DNA from: an uncultured Tropicimonas sp. | GTDB taxonomy: Bacteria > Pseudomonadota > Alphaproteobacteria > Rhodobacterales > Rhodobacteraceae | DNA: 64,000 bases | Direction: 5' to 3' | Assembly (NCBI GenBank): GCA_947497945.1 | Contig: CANMIP010000004.1 | Location: 62,001-126,000, forward strand | Shown here: positions 52,531-61,636 of the stretch, piece by piece | Position numbering within the stretch: the stretch's first letter is position 1 | Layout: each line of letters opens with the position of its first letter | Notes under the pieces: model-generated | The model's input: only the letters and a program-made list of their open reading frames with translations | What the model was told of the DNA's origin: nothing | The model's database searches: none | Made by a program: the position numbers and the translations under genes

Positions 52531-52884
52531 TCAGTCCCTCTTTTCATCGGCGGCTTTCGCCGCTTGCTTACCTTGCGCGGCGGCCTGGGCCACCTGCTTC
52601 TCCTGAACATCCGCGGCGGTTCGCATCATCACGCGCACACCGGCCACGAAGCCCAGCAATATGAACAGCACCAGCATGAAGGGCTTCGTTCCCAGCAGAA
52701 CGTCCAACCCCAATCCGATGCCAAGGCCGATCACGATACCGGCCACAAGCTCCGTCACCATCTGCCAGGCGACATTCGCCTGAGAGAGGTCTCCTGTTGC
52801 TGGCGTCTCCGTTTCCTCGCCCTTGGCGCGTGCGATTTTTGCTTCGAGCTGCCTGAGCTGCTCACGCTCGCTTTTCTCCGCCAC
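52531..52884 (-). CDS. atpI: ATP synthase protein I
   Basis: 117 residues. Charged N-terminal helix ([17 protein letters not shown]) and two membrane helices ([20 protein letters not shown] and [19 protein letters not shown]), AtpI-type. Helps assemble the c-ring. First gene of atpI-atpB-atpE-atpF'-atpF. The F1 genes (atpHAGDC) are not in this window, as expected for alphaproteobacteria, which keep F0 and F1 operons apart. Confidence 0.92.
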   Translation of the reverse strand: MAEKSEREQLRQLEAKIARAKGEETETPATGDLSQANVAWQMVTELVAGIVIGLGIGLGLDVLLGTKPFMLVLFILLGFVAGVRVMMRTAADVQEKQVAQAAAQGKQAAKAADEKRD

Positions 52885-53246
52885 GGGGGGCCACCCTCCA
52901 ACAGTTGCGGTGCAAGCTAGTCCGGGGGGGCGCTCTGAGTCAATCAGCTATGCTGCAAATGCATTGCAGTCCAAGGCATTGAAAATAAAAGCATTTCATC
53001 AGGGGCAGGATTCGCATCCGGCCTGTTAGCGTCCAACATGGCCGCGCGGGCAAATTCAACCATTCGGTTGACATTCCCCGCGCGCCCCCCGGCTTCACCG
53101 CCCCAGCCAAGATAGCTGGAAGGCACGCCCCTCCAGACAGCCTTGCCGAAAACCGGCATCGCTCACCGGGCCGGGAGGTCACCATACCACGTGGACAGGC
53201 GCCCGGGAGACCGGCACACTTGCTGCATTCAAGAGGGAGTCTTTCC
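52885..53246. promoter_or_regulatory. Divergent region before atpI, with a tentative atp promoter
   Basis: 362 bp without a gene. On the minus strand TTGACT (52943-52938), 18 bp, TAGCTT (52919-52914) could be the atp promoter, but it is close to the start. A near-palindrome TGCAAATGCATTGCA lies at about 52954-52968 in an AT-rich patch. The right half is GC-rich and featureless up to the ribosome site of the next gene. Confidence 0.35.
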
Positions 53247-53867
53247 ATGTCGATCCCGAAGACACTCTGCTCGATCGCGGCCATTGGCCCACGCCTCTGC
53301 GCCCCCCTTCCCGCCATTCTCTGCGCCGCCGGCCTCGCCCTCGCCGATCCGGCCCCGCCGTTGCCCGAAGGGTCCTATGTCCTGGCCTTTTCCAACAGCG
53401 CCACCGGCGCGATGGAGAAACGGATCCGCGACGGCGCCCGAACCTGCTCCGAGCTGGTCTGGGTCTACCGTCCGGATTGCCTTGCCCAGACCTTCCGCAG
53501 CGCCGCGCGGCTGAACGGCAGCAAGCCGGATTATCGCGATGCCAGGAATGCTCTCGGCCAGGCAGGCAAGAAGCTCGACGCGTTGGTGAAGGCCAATCTC
53601 GACCCCAAGGCGCCACCGATCAAACTCGCCCGCAAGACCTATCGTCCGGTCAAACCCGCCAGCCGGGCCACGGTCTCGAAATCCTCCCGCGCGATCATAC
53701 GGGAAACGGAATCGCTTCTGCTGCGGTCAGGCGGCTCGTCGAAACGGCAGGCGCATTACACGCGGATCGCCGAGGCCGTTTCGGCCACCGACCTGTTGCT
53801 GCGCTCCATGCTGCGAGGCCCCGCCCGGCATCTCGCCAAGGCAAGGCAAGCCTGGCGCCCCACCTGA
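53247..53867 (+). CDS. Secreted basic protein of unknown function
   Basis: 206 residues. Long signal peptide (to about residue 33, ILCAAGLALADP), then PPLPEGSYVLAFSNSATGAM and a highly basic helical region (KPASRATVSKSSRAIIRET). GAGGGAG ribosome site before the ATG. Four Cys in the first half. No family recognised; divergent from the atp operon. Confidence 0.65.
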   Translation: MSIPKTLCSIAAIGPRLCAPLPAILCAAGLALADPAPPLPEGSYVLAFSNSATGAMEKRIRDGARTCSELVWVYRPDCLAQTFRSAARLNGSKPDYRDARNALGQAGKKLDALVKANLDPKAPPIKLARKTYRPVKPASRATVSKSSRAIIRETESLLLRSGGSSKRQAHYTRIAEAVSATDLLLRSMLRGPARHLAKARQAWRPT

Positions 53868-53925
53868 CCCGGCCTGTCTGCTCCGGCTTTCAATGAACAC
53901 TTGCCGCCCGCCGGTCTGCGCGGCC

Positions 53926-54426
53926 TCAGCGGCGCGGCCTGGGCACGTCTTCAGGAGCAACACCGAGCCAGTCATTCACCGCCGTCGCCGCCGGGCCGAC
54001 ACCGCTGCCGGTGACGGAGACCCCGGCCAGCGGGCGCGCGATCGGGCCGGCGGGCGTTTCGAAGACGAGGACTAGCCGGCTGGATGGCTCGCGGCCCCGG
54101 CTCTGCGAGATCTCGACGCGCGCGCCCAGCAAGCTGTTCAGGGGTTGCACATCCTGGTGGTAGCCCCGCAGCGTCCGGCGGCGCATGCAAACCTCGCCGG
54201 CCTGGCGGTCGAGGATCAGCTGCAAGCGCTCGACGAAGACCAGCAGGCAGAGCAGCCCGATCCCGCCGCCGCCAAAGACATAGACCAGCCCGAACGGGTC
54301 GCCGCGCACCAGCATCGTGACACCGGCCGCGACGAAGAACAGGATGAACAGCGACAGACCGATGGTCAGCGGCCAGGGCCTGTATTCGAGCACGAGCTGG
54401 CTATGTGTCTGGCGGGTGATCTTCAT
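53926..54426 (-). CDS. Membrane protein of unknown function (two TM helices)
   Basis: 166 residues. Two adjacent helices (about 20-40 and 46-66) then a soluble domain with QLILDRQAGEVCMRRRTLRG and RLVLVFETPAGPIARPLAGV. The pattern is that of small PH-like domain membrane proteins in proteobacteria. Located 33 bp after the EamA exporter gene on the same strand. Confidence 0.68.
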   Translation of the reverse strand: MKITRQTHSQLVLEYRPWPLTIGLSLFILFFVAAGVTMLVRGDPFGLVYVFGGGGIGLLCLLVFVERLQLILDRQAGEVCMRRRTLRGYHQDVQPLNSLLGARVEISQSRGREPSSRLVLVFETPAGPIARPLAGVSVTGSGVGPAATAVNDWLGVAPEDVPRPRR

Positions 54427-54459
54427 GGCCGGACCGGAAGGGCGGAGGGAGCATATGCC

Positions 54460-55344
54460 CTAGACTAGACCGTGCCGCGCCAGGAGTCGCCCGTCTATCG
54501 CCAGCAAACCGCAGAAAATCAGTGCCATCCCGGCAAGATGGGCCGGCTGGATCGGGTCGCCAAGCAGCAGGTTCCCCAGCAGCACCGCCGAAACCGGCGC
54601 AATGAAGGTCACCGTCGAGGCATTGGTCGCGCCGACCCGCCCGGCAAGCGCATACATGACGATGAAAGAGAACCCTGTCAGCGCCACGCCGATGGCGAAC
54701 AGCGACGCCCAGCCCTCCGGCGTCGCGATGCGCGGCAGCCCTTCGACGGCCAGCATCACGGGCGCGATCGCAAGCGCCCCGGCCGTCAGGGCCATGGCGG
54801 CGATCACCGCGGGGTCGATCCCCCGGAAGCGGCGCAGGTAATTCATCGCCACCGCGTAGCAGATCGGCGCCAGCAGCATGAAGAGGATCGCCCAGACCTC
54901 GTTGCCCGCCCCCGCGCGAAGCGCCGGAAGGGTCAGGACGATGATCCCGGCAAAGCCGAAACCGATCCCGAGGCTGCGGGCGCGCGTCGCCTTCTCGCCG
55001 CCGGGCCAGAAATGCGAGACGATGACAACCATGATCGGCATCATCGCGTTGACGATCCCGGCCACGCCGCTGGTGACATAGGTCTGCGCCAGGGGGTAGA
55101 TGGCGAAGGGGATCGCGTAATTCGCCACCCCGAGGAACAGCATCTGGCCGGCCAGCACCGGGCGCCAGGGAATCTCGATGCCACGCGCGAACACCCAGCC
55201 CCAGCAGGTCACCGCGCCAAGCGCGATCCGCAGGCAGGACACCGAAAGCGGTCCCATCTCCCGCAGCAGCACCGCGTTGAAAATGAACGAAGCGCCCCAG
55301 CCGATGCCGAGCGCCAGAACCCAGAGCCAGTCTTTCAGAGCCAT
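54460..55344 (-). CDS. EamA/DMT family transporter
   Basis: 294 residues, ten transmembrane helices in two EamA repeats. WVLALGIGWGASFIFNAVLL, the Pro/Tyr-rich ANYAIPFAIYPLAQTYV and FIAPVSAVLLGNLLLGDPIQ are typical of RhaT-like metabolite exporters. AGGAGG precedes the ATG; the 57-residue upstream extension is Arg-rich junk. Confidence 0.86.
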   Translation of the reverse strand: MALKDWLWVLALGIGWGASFIFNAVLLREMGPLSVSCLRIALGAVTCWGWVFARGIEIPWRPVLAGQMLFLGVANYAIPFAIYPLAQTYVTSGVAGIVNAMMPIMVVIVSHFWPGGEKATRARSLGIGFGFAGIIVLTLPALRAGAGNEVWAILFMLLAPICYAVAMNYLRRFRGIDPAVIAAMALTAGALAIAPVMLAVEGLPRIATPEGWASLFAIGVALTGFSFIVMYALAGRVGATNASTVTFIAPVSAVLLGNLLLGDPIQPAHLAGMALIFCGLLAIDGRLLARHGLV

Positions 55345-55432
55345 GCGGACCTCCTGTTGGCCCTGCTCTTTGCAGGAACCGGCAGCGAAGGCGACCCGAA
55401 ACAAGCGCCTTCGCCCCGATCCGCTTTTTTCC

Positions 55433-56023
55433 TCAGGCCGCCAGTGCCGCGACCTGTGCCCGCGCCGAGGCAACCGTGGCTTCGGCATCGATCGCGAGGC
55501 GGTCGGCATGGACAAGCTCGACCTCGGTCAGGCCCATGAAGCCGAGCACGTGGCGCAGATAGGGCGTGGCGAAATCGATGGCCGAATTGGCTTCCGTGCC
55601 GCCCGAGGCCATGGCGATGATGACACGCTTGCCCGTCAGCATGCCCTTGGGGCCCTGCTCGGTGTAGCTGAAGGTGACACCGGCGCGGGCCACGAGGTCG
55701 ATCCAGGCCTTGAGCCCCGAGGGGACACCGAAATTGTAGACCGGCAAGCCGATGACAATCGTATCGGCGGCCTTCAACTCGTCGATCAGGGTGTCGGACA
55801 GGGCGAGCATGTCGCGCTGGCTCTGCGAGAGGTCCTCGGCGGCGGCGCCCTTGGTGATTGTCACGAAACCCTCGTCGATCTGCGGCAGCGGATCGCGCGC
55901 CAGATCACGCGTGATCACCGTCGCGTCGGCGAATTTGTTGGCGATCTCGTCGACAAGGTCCCGGCTGATCGAGTTTTCGAGACGGGCGGAGCTGTCGATG
56001 CGCAGAAGCGTATGATCGGTCAT
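55433..56023 (-). CDS. azoR: FMN-dependent NADH-azoreductase
   Basis: 196-residue flavodoxin-like enzyme of the AzoR/AcpD family. FMN-binding LRIDSSARLENSISRDL near the start, VIGLPVYNFGVPSGLKAWID, and MASGGTEANSAIDFATPYL. Reduces quinones and azo compounds with NADH, protecting against thiol or quinone stress. Located near a small secreted gene and a LysR regulator that may control it. Confidence 0.92.
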   Translation of the reverse strand: MTDHTLLRIDSSARLENSISRDLVDEIANKFADATVITRDLARDPLPQIDEGFVTITKGAAAEDLSQSQRDMLALSDTLIDELKAADTIVIGLPVYNFGVPSGLKAWIDLVARAGVTFSYTEQGPKGMLTGKRVIIAMASGGTEANSAIDFATPYLRHVLGFMGLTEVELVHADRLAIDAEATVASARAQVAALAA

Positions 56024-56222
56024 GGAGGTCTTCCTTCGGCTGTTGCTTGCGTTGAGGGGAAGATGGTATTGTTTGTTTTTGCAATCAACCTGCCGCCATC
56101 AGTGAGTTGATGTGCAAAAATATATAGACAAAACGGCCGCTCGTCGCGACGATGCAGCATCGTCTGTCCCGGGTCTGCTGATGGAGGACGCGGAGCCGCC
56201 TGGCGCGCTTGCAGGCACGCAG

Positions 56223-56253
56223 AAAAAAGGTGCGCAGGCATGACCTGCGCACC
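56223..56253 (-). terminator. Strong terminator after the 83-aa secreted protein gene
   Basis: On the minus strand GGTGCGCAGG, loop TCATG, CCTGCGCACC, then TTTTTTC: a perfect 10-bp stem and clean T-tract. Confidence 0.9.
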
Positions 56254-56277
56254 CGCCCACAAGCGGTCATGGCCAGG

Positions 56278-56529
56278 TTACTGGCCGGTGGAACCGTGAG
56301 TGCTCGTGGAAAGCCGCGAAACCAGCGGTGCGCCCTGCGGATCGGAGAGGATCCGGTCGATCAGGGACCGGTTGCCCCCCTCACGCTGCAAGGCGATGAG
56401 CTGGGTCAGTTGTGAATTCGAGTAAAGCCCGGGATCCACACCGGCATTTCGGGCAAGTTGCTGTTGGTTGGCAAGCGCGGGCATCGCGATGACAGCGACG
56501 AGCCCGGCGAGAAGCGCGGTTCTGGTCAT
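56278..56529 (-). CDS. Small secreted protein, 83 aa
   Basis: Signal peptide MTRTALLAGLVAVIAMPALA, mature part NQQQLARNAGVDPGLYSNSQ followed by LTQLIALQREGGNRSLIDRI. The Asn/Gln-rich pattern and the repeat-like NAGVDPGLYSNSQL text occur in short alphaproteobacterial exported proteins of unknown function. A strong terminator follows. The longer in-frame start upstream breaks the signal peptide and was rejected. Confidence 0.75.
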   Translation of the reverse strand: MTRTALLAGLVAVIAMPALANQQQLARNAGVDPGLYSNSQLTQLIALQREGGNRSLIDRILSDPQGAPLVSRLSTSTHGSTGQ

Positions 56530-56694
56530 GGTCGTGCCTTTCTTCTGATGCGGCCCCGTCTTCAGGGAGGAGCGATCCGGGGCCGTGGGGATGATCCTGA
56601 AGTGGGGATGGCGGCGCGAAAAAACAGCTTTCGAAAATTCCAGCAATCTGTTCATCTATGCACAACACATTCGCGAGAAGTAGGTTCGAGTATC

Positions 56695-57579
56695 ATGACA
56701 GTGGATACCTGGGATGAAATCCGGACATCCTTTCACGTTGCCAAACTGGGGACTGTATCGGGGGCCGCCGAGGCGCTCGGGGTGCATCATGCAACGGTGA
56801 TCCGGCATGTGGACGCGCTGGAAGCGCGGCTCGGCACCAAGCTGTTCCAGCGACATGCGCGCGGCTACACGCCGACCGAGGCCGGGATGGACCTGCTCCA
56901 GGTCGCGGCGGCGACGGAAGACCAGTTCACCCAGCTGGTGGGCCGGATCCGGGGGCGCGGCGCCGATGTGTCGGGCGAGCTGATCGTGACCTCGATCCCG
57001 GCGCTGTCGCAACGACTGTCGCCGCTCCTGGTCGAGTTCATGGAGGAGCATCCGGAGATCCGGGTGCGGTTCCTGACCGACCAGCGGCTCTTCAAGCTCG
57101 AATATGGCGAGGCACATGTCGCCATCCGGGCGGGCAGCAAGCCGGACCAGCCGGACAATATCGTCCAGACGCTGGCGCAGGAACCGATCGGCCTCTATGC
57201 CACGCGCGGCTATGTCGAACGCCACGGCAAGCTCATCGAAGGCGAGTGGGACGGGCATCGCTTCGTCAATACCGATGATCTCAACACGCGCGCACCCTTC
57301 TTCCGCTGGATGTTCGAGAATGTCCCGGCAGAACAGATCACCTACCGGGCCTCGCAGGCGCGCGCGGTCACGGACGGAATTCTCGCCGGCGCCGGGATCG
57401 GCTTCCTGCTGGTGCAAGATGCGCAGCGCCATCCCGACCTGGTCCAGGTCATGGAGCCGAAACCGGAATGGCGCAGTCATCTCTGGATCGTGACCCATAT
57501 CGACCTGCACCGCACCGCGAAGGTGCAGACCATGGTTCAGTTCCTCAAGGAGAAGGCGAAGAGTTGGTCGGACGGCTGA
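56695..57579 (+). CDS. LysR family transcriptional regulator
   Basis: 294 residues. HTH (about 1-62: FHVAKLGTVSGAAEALGVHH and DALEARLGTKLFQRH) plus LysR substrate domain (about 90-285). Differs from the classic start in that WDEIRTSFHVAKLG replaces LRxFxxVAxxG, a subtype often found next to redox genes. Might control the azoreductase or the small secreted protein gene upstream. Confidence 0.9.
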   Translation: MTVDTWDEIRTSFHVAKLGTVSGAAEALGVHHATVIRHVDALEARLGTKLFQRHARGYTPTEAGMDLLQVAAATEDQFTQLVGRIRGRGADVSGELIVTSIPALSQRLSPLLVEFMEEHPEIRVRFLTDQRLFKLEYGEAHVAIRAGSKPDQPDNIVQTLAQEPIGLYATRGYVERHGKLIEGEWDGHRFVNTDDLNTRAPFFRWMFENVPAEQITYRASQARAVTDGILAGAGIGFLLVQDAQRHPDLVQVMEPKPEWRSHLWIVTHIDLHRTAKVQTMVQFLKEKAKSWSDG

Positions 57580-57665
57580 AACGCCAGAGGCAGATCGTCT
57601 TGCCTTGATCCGGATCATGGTGACTCCGCGGCAGGCAGCGCAGGCTGCGTCCAGGGAGGACGATC

Positions 57666-58178
57666 ATGCCGGCTGCCACCTGCAAGAAGGATCTCATCGC
57701 GGTGACCGAGCGGGAATTCGCAAAACTCACGCGACTTCTCGACGAAATCGCCCCGGACAAGGCGCTCCTGCCGGACGAGACCGGCATCTCCATCAAGGAC
57801 ATCGTCGGCCACAGGGCGCATTGGATCTGCCTGTTCCTTGGCTGGTACACCGATGGGCAGGCGGGGCGCGACGTGCATTTCCCGGCCCCCGGGTACAAGT
57901 GGAACCAGCTGCCCGAATACAATGCCGAGATCCGGCGGCAGCAGCGCGGGCTCGGCTGGGTCGAGGCGCGGCTGCTGCTCAATGAATACCACGCCCAGTT
58001 CCTGGCTTTCCTGCAGATTCGTGACGATGCGGAGCTCTATGGCGGCCCGATGAAAGGCGCGCGCAACAGCTGGACAGCCGGCCGTTGGGCCGAGGCCGCC
58101 GGCGCGTCGCATTATCGGTCTGCGGTGAAAACGATCCGGTCCGCGATCCGCGCCAGCCGCTGCTCCGCGGACGCCTAG
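57666..58178 (+). CDS. DfsB/ClbS family protein
   Basis: 170 residues, four-helix DinB-like bundle: KKDLIAVTEREFAKLTRLLD, ISIKDIVGHRAHWICLFLGW, and YKWNQLPEYNAEIRRQQ match the ClbS/DfsB family. ClbS protects E. coli from colibactin, a DNA-crosslinking genotoxin; DfsB-type proteins are often uncharacterised. No colibactin genes are here, so the role is unknown. Confidence 0.82.
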   Translation: MPAATCKKDLIAVTEREFAKLTRLLDEIAPDKALLPDETGISIKDIVGHRAHWICLFLGWYTDGQAGRDVHFPAPGYKWNQLPEYNAEIRRQQRGLGWVEARLLLNEYHAQFLAFLQIRDDAELYGGPMKGARNSWTAGRWAEAAGASHYRSAVKTIRSAIRASRCSADA

Positions 58179-58215
58179 CGCAGACCGCGCAGCAACGCCG
58201 TCGCCGGTCAATCGG

Positions 58216-59691
58216 CTACTGGCATGTGACCCGAACCGTCACCTGCACCGCCCGCTCGGCGATCTCCGGCGGCGGCAGGACCGGTCCCTGTGCGCCGACC
58301 GTGATCTCCACGCCGTTCTGGGCGAGGAACAGCTTCGCCGCCTCGCCCCGAACGGCGAAATTCACGTTCTCCGGCAACGCACCCGTCTGTTCTTCGACAG
58401 CGCGCTTGTCGAGCCGCGCCACGACCACACCCACAACCTGACCTGAGCTGCCGAAAAGCGGTCCGCCCGAGTTTCCCGGCTGGACGGGCGCGGAGATCTG
58501 CATGTCGAAGCTGCTTCCGCGAAGCCCCTTCAGCGAAGACACCGCGCCACGAGTCACGTTCAGCCCCTCCAGGATGCCACTCAACGGAAAGCCCGCTGCC
58601 GTCACGTCCGAATTGAGCCGCGCCGGCGTCGCCGCGAAGACCGCATGGGCCAAGCCTGCCCGCTCCGGGGCGTTGAGAAGGGCGAGGTCGAACGCGTCGG
58701 AAACGGCAACCAGGCGCGCCGGCCGGTCGTCGACCTCATACCGCCGGCACCCCTCTACGACATGCGCATTGGTGAGAACATCTCCGCCGGAATTGACGAC
58801 AAACCCGGTTCCCGTGCTGACGAAGCCATTGCCGCCCGGCACACCGGCTCCGGCCTGCGGAGGCGCAACGGGCGGCGTCCCGGGCGTCGTATCCTCCTGC
58901 GCCAGCAGCGCAACCATATCCAGGATCGCCACGAGGCGTCCTTGATCCGGAAGCACCAGCGGCTCGCCCGGACCCCGCCGGATACTTCCCGACACGGCCC
59001 GCATCAGCCCCGCATCCGCATTGGACGCGCTCAACATCACGGTCGACCATGCGCCCTCGACAAATTCGGACCTGGCATAGAGCGACCCTTCCGACGTCCG
59101 CGCGGTCGTGATTGCGGTTCCGTCCCGGCGCAACTCATACACCGGCTCAGAGCCTGCATGTTGCCGGGCGACAAAGTCGTGAAAGCCCGACGTGCGCTCG
59201 GTATCGGCGCGGGCGAAAGAGTAGGCCAGCGTCGAGCCTTGATGGGACCAGTTCTCGAAAGACCCTTGCGTCCCCTTCGACTGGACAGCCTCGAAGGGAA
59301 ACAGCAGCGACAGCCCATAGGTCTCCGCATCCAGCGTGTTCCAGCCATTGGAAACGACCTCATCGGCCACCGAGAGCACGAGAGCGGCAAGCGTCAGGTT
59401 GGTCGGCCCGGTGCCGAGCTCCTTCCACGCATAACGCTCGAGCGCTCCCTCGCTGAGCTTCCCCCAGGCGCCGTCCAGCATCCCGTTGTAATCGGAGCGC
59501 ATCGCCAGGGCGAATTGCAGGAAACGCACTTCTTCACGGCTGAACCCCGCCGCCTCCACAGGCCCAAGCAGGAAGGCCGGGTCCTGCGCCGACGCCTGGC
59601 GAAACGGCAATGCGAAGAAGAGCACGATCAGAAGCAGGCAGACCCGGCCAGGGCCCGATGGCAACCGCTTTGCGCCGCACCGCGCCTTCAC
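58216..59691 (-). CDS. Secreted trypsin-like serine protease (GTG start)
   Basis: 491 residues from GTG. Signal-anchor region RVCLLLIVLFFALPFRQASA (to about 36), a ~230-residue N-terminal domain that begins like a peptidoglycan-binding fold (FLQFALAMRSDYNGMLDGAW), and a C-terminal trypsin domain with His310 (LTNAHVVEGC), Asp335 (SDAFDLALL) and Ser408 (VQPGNSGGPLF). No PDZ domain. Probably periplasmic. Lies 26 bp after the ArsR stop. Confidence 0.83.
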   Translation of the reverse strand: MKARCGAKRLPSGPGRVCLLLIVLFFALPFRQASAQDPAFLLGPVEAAGFSREEVRFLQFALAMRSDYNGMLDGAWGKLSEGALERYAWKELGTGPTNLTLAALVLSVADEVVSNGWNTLDAETYGLSLLFPFEAVQSKGTQGSFENWSHQGSTLAYSFARADTERTSGFHDFVARQHAGSEPVYELRRDGTAITTARTSEGSLYARSEFVEGAWSTVMLSASNADAGLMRAVSGSIRRGPGEPLVLPDQGRLVAILDMVALLAQEDTTPGTPPVAPPQAGAGVPGGNGFVSTGTGFVVNSGGDVLTNAHVVEGCRRYEVDDRPARLVAVSDAFDLALLNAPERAGLAHAVFAATPARLNSDVTAAGFPLSGILEGLNVTRGAVSSLKGLRGSSFDMQISAPVQPGNSGGPLFGSSGQVVGVVVARLDKRAVEEQTGALPENVNFAVRGEAAKLFLAQNGVEITVGAQGPVLPPPEIAERAVQVTVRVTCQ

Positions 59692-59717
59692 CGCCCTGCC
59701 GCCCCGCAAGCCCCCTG

Positions 59718-60071
59718 TCACGGCTCGCCCGAATGGACCCGCCCATCCGCCTCGTCGAGCTCCTGTTCGAGAAAGCGCTCGAACGCGTCGAGATTGACCG
59801 CCTCGAACTGGCCGAAGCTCTGCATCCAGATCGAGGCATCGCGCAGCGCATCCGGCTCCAGCTTGCACCATTTGACCCGCCCGCGCTTCTCCTGGCTGAT
59901 TAGGCCAGCCCGGGTCAGGATGGTCAGATGCTTGGAAATCGCCGCAAGCGACATCTCGAACGGCTCGGCGACATCGGTGACCGCCATGTCGTCTTCGAGG
60001 AGCATCGTCAGGATCTGCCGGCGCGTGGGGTCCGAAAGGGCGGCAAAGACGATGTCGAGGGCGGATTGCAT
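59718..60071 (-). CDS. ArsR family transcriptional regulator
   Basis: 117 residues. Winged HTH: ALSDPTRRQILTMLLEDDMA, EPFEMSLAAISKHLTILTRA, GLISQEKRGRVKWCKL. No Cys pair for metal sensing apart from one Cys in VKWCKLEP, so it is of the metal-independent type that pairs with SRPBCC or other genes. Followed by the protease gene on the same strand, which it may regulate. Confidence 0.88.
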   Translation of the reverse strand: MQSALDIVFAALSDPTRRQILTMLLEDDMAVTDVAEPFEMSLAAISKHLTILTRAGLISQEKRGRVKWCKLEPDALRDASIWMQSFGQFEAVNLDAFERFLEQELDEADGRVHSGEP

Positions 60072-60382
60072 GGCGCGAGCCTACGCCTTCGGCGCGGGGG
60101 AGGGAAGTGCGTGGCTGCACCGACCGGCACGGTGCCGTTCCCGCCGGCCGCGCCCCCTGTGAGCAGGCGGCAAAAGCCAGCCCCCGCACGCGGCGCCCCC
60201 CTCGGCAAGGCACAGCAAGACGCGCCCAACCCGCAGCGCCCCGTTTCCGGCAGCCCCCGGAACGGCGCTTGAGATCCGGCAACTCCTGGGGATTGATCGC
60301 GTCCCCGGAGCTTCGGGAGCGGCACAAACGAAAACGGCCGGGCACAAGGCCCGGCCGCTCGATGTAGTCGTTGTTCCTGCGA
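60072..60382. other. 311-bp intergenic region with inverted repeat and terminator
   Basis: The last part holds the YccA terminator (60330-60358). Between, CCGTTTCCGG and CCGGAACGG (about 60240-60265) form a GC-rich interrupted hairpin. The rest is very GC-rich with no credible gene; it contains the ArsR promoter. Confidence 0.4.
60330..60358 (-). terminator. Terminator of the BI-1/YccA gene
   Basis: On the minus strand CGGCCGGGC, loop, CCCGGCCG, TTTTCGTTT: 8-9 bp stem and T-tract about 25 bp after the stop. Confidence 0.85.
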
Positions 60383-61165
<783 letters not shown>

Positions 61166-61183
61166 GGTTACCTCCGTTCGTGT

Positions 61184-61214
61184 TTCGAAAACGCCCGCTG
61201 GATTGCAGCGGGCG
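61184..61214 (-). terminator. Intrinsic terminator between DUF1127 and YccA genes
   Basis: On the minus strand CGCCCGCTG, loop CAATC, CAGCGGGCG, then TTTTCG. It follows the DUF1127 gene by about 80 bp and ends 19 bp before the yccA start, so transcription from the DUF1127 promoter would need readthrough to reach yccA. Confidence 0.8.
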
Positions 61215-61295
61215 CCCTTTGGGACAAATATCGTCGGGCGGAGGCCCTATTTCAAGTCCTTCCCGCCGGATATGGTTTCAGACGGGACAGACTGG

Positions 61296-61511
61296 TCAGC
61301 CAAGCCAGTGATGGGGCACGTCCCAGGCAGGACGAGACGCCTCGACTTCGGCCTGGTAGCGCGAGACTCCGATGTCGCGCAGGGCGCGATCATCGAGCTT
61401 CGCCAAATCCCGGCGTTGCTTGTGAACCGCGACCATTTCCATGATCCAGTTGAAGAAGCCCGTGTGGTGCATCGCACCGACGAGCGGTGTATTCGTGGTA
61501 TGTGCGCTCAT
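61296..61511 (-). CDS. DUF1127 family small protein
   Basis: 71 residues: MSAHTTNTPLVGAMHHTGFF, then the DUF1127 core KQRRDLAKLDDRALRDIGVS and a C-terminal WDVPHHW. DUF1127 proteins are small basic stress-linked proteins with RNA-related roles in some alphaproteobacteria. Divergent from a LysR gene, as often in Rhodobacterales; a TTCATATGAA palindrome lies between. Confidence 0.88.
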   Translation of the reverse strand: MSAHTTNTPLVGAMHHTGFFNWIMEMVAVHKQRRDLAKLDDRALRDIGVSRYQAEVEASRPAWDVPHHWLG

Positions 61512-61585
61512 TGCGGTTTCCTTAACGCTTTGTGAACGAGGCTTTGCCTGCCATCAATTTCCTTGATCTATATGGGGCAGTATGC

Positions 61586-61595
61586 TTCATATGAA
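61586..61595. promoter_or_regulatory. TTCATATGAA palindrome in the LysR-DUF1127 divergent region
   Basis: Perfect 10-bp AT-rich palindrome in a 125-bp region between divergent starts. LysR regulators bind such imperfect dyads at their own divergent promoters. A TATAGA hexamer nearby (61571-61566 on the minus strand) could be the DUF1127 -10 box. Confidence 0.4.
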
Positions 61596-61636
61596 AAACG
61601 AATGTTTTTGAAGATATCCATCAAAATGGGTGATGA

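Noticed and set aside
57666-58178. Colibactin resistance system
   Set aside because: The protein is ClbS/DfsB-like, but no polyketide or peptide synthase gene is nearby.
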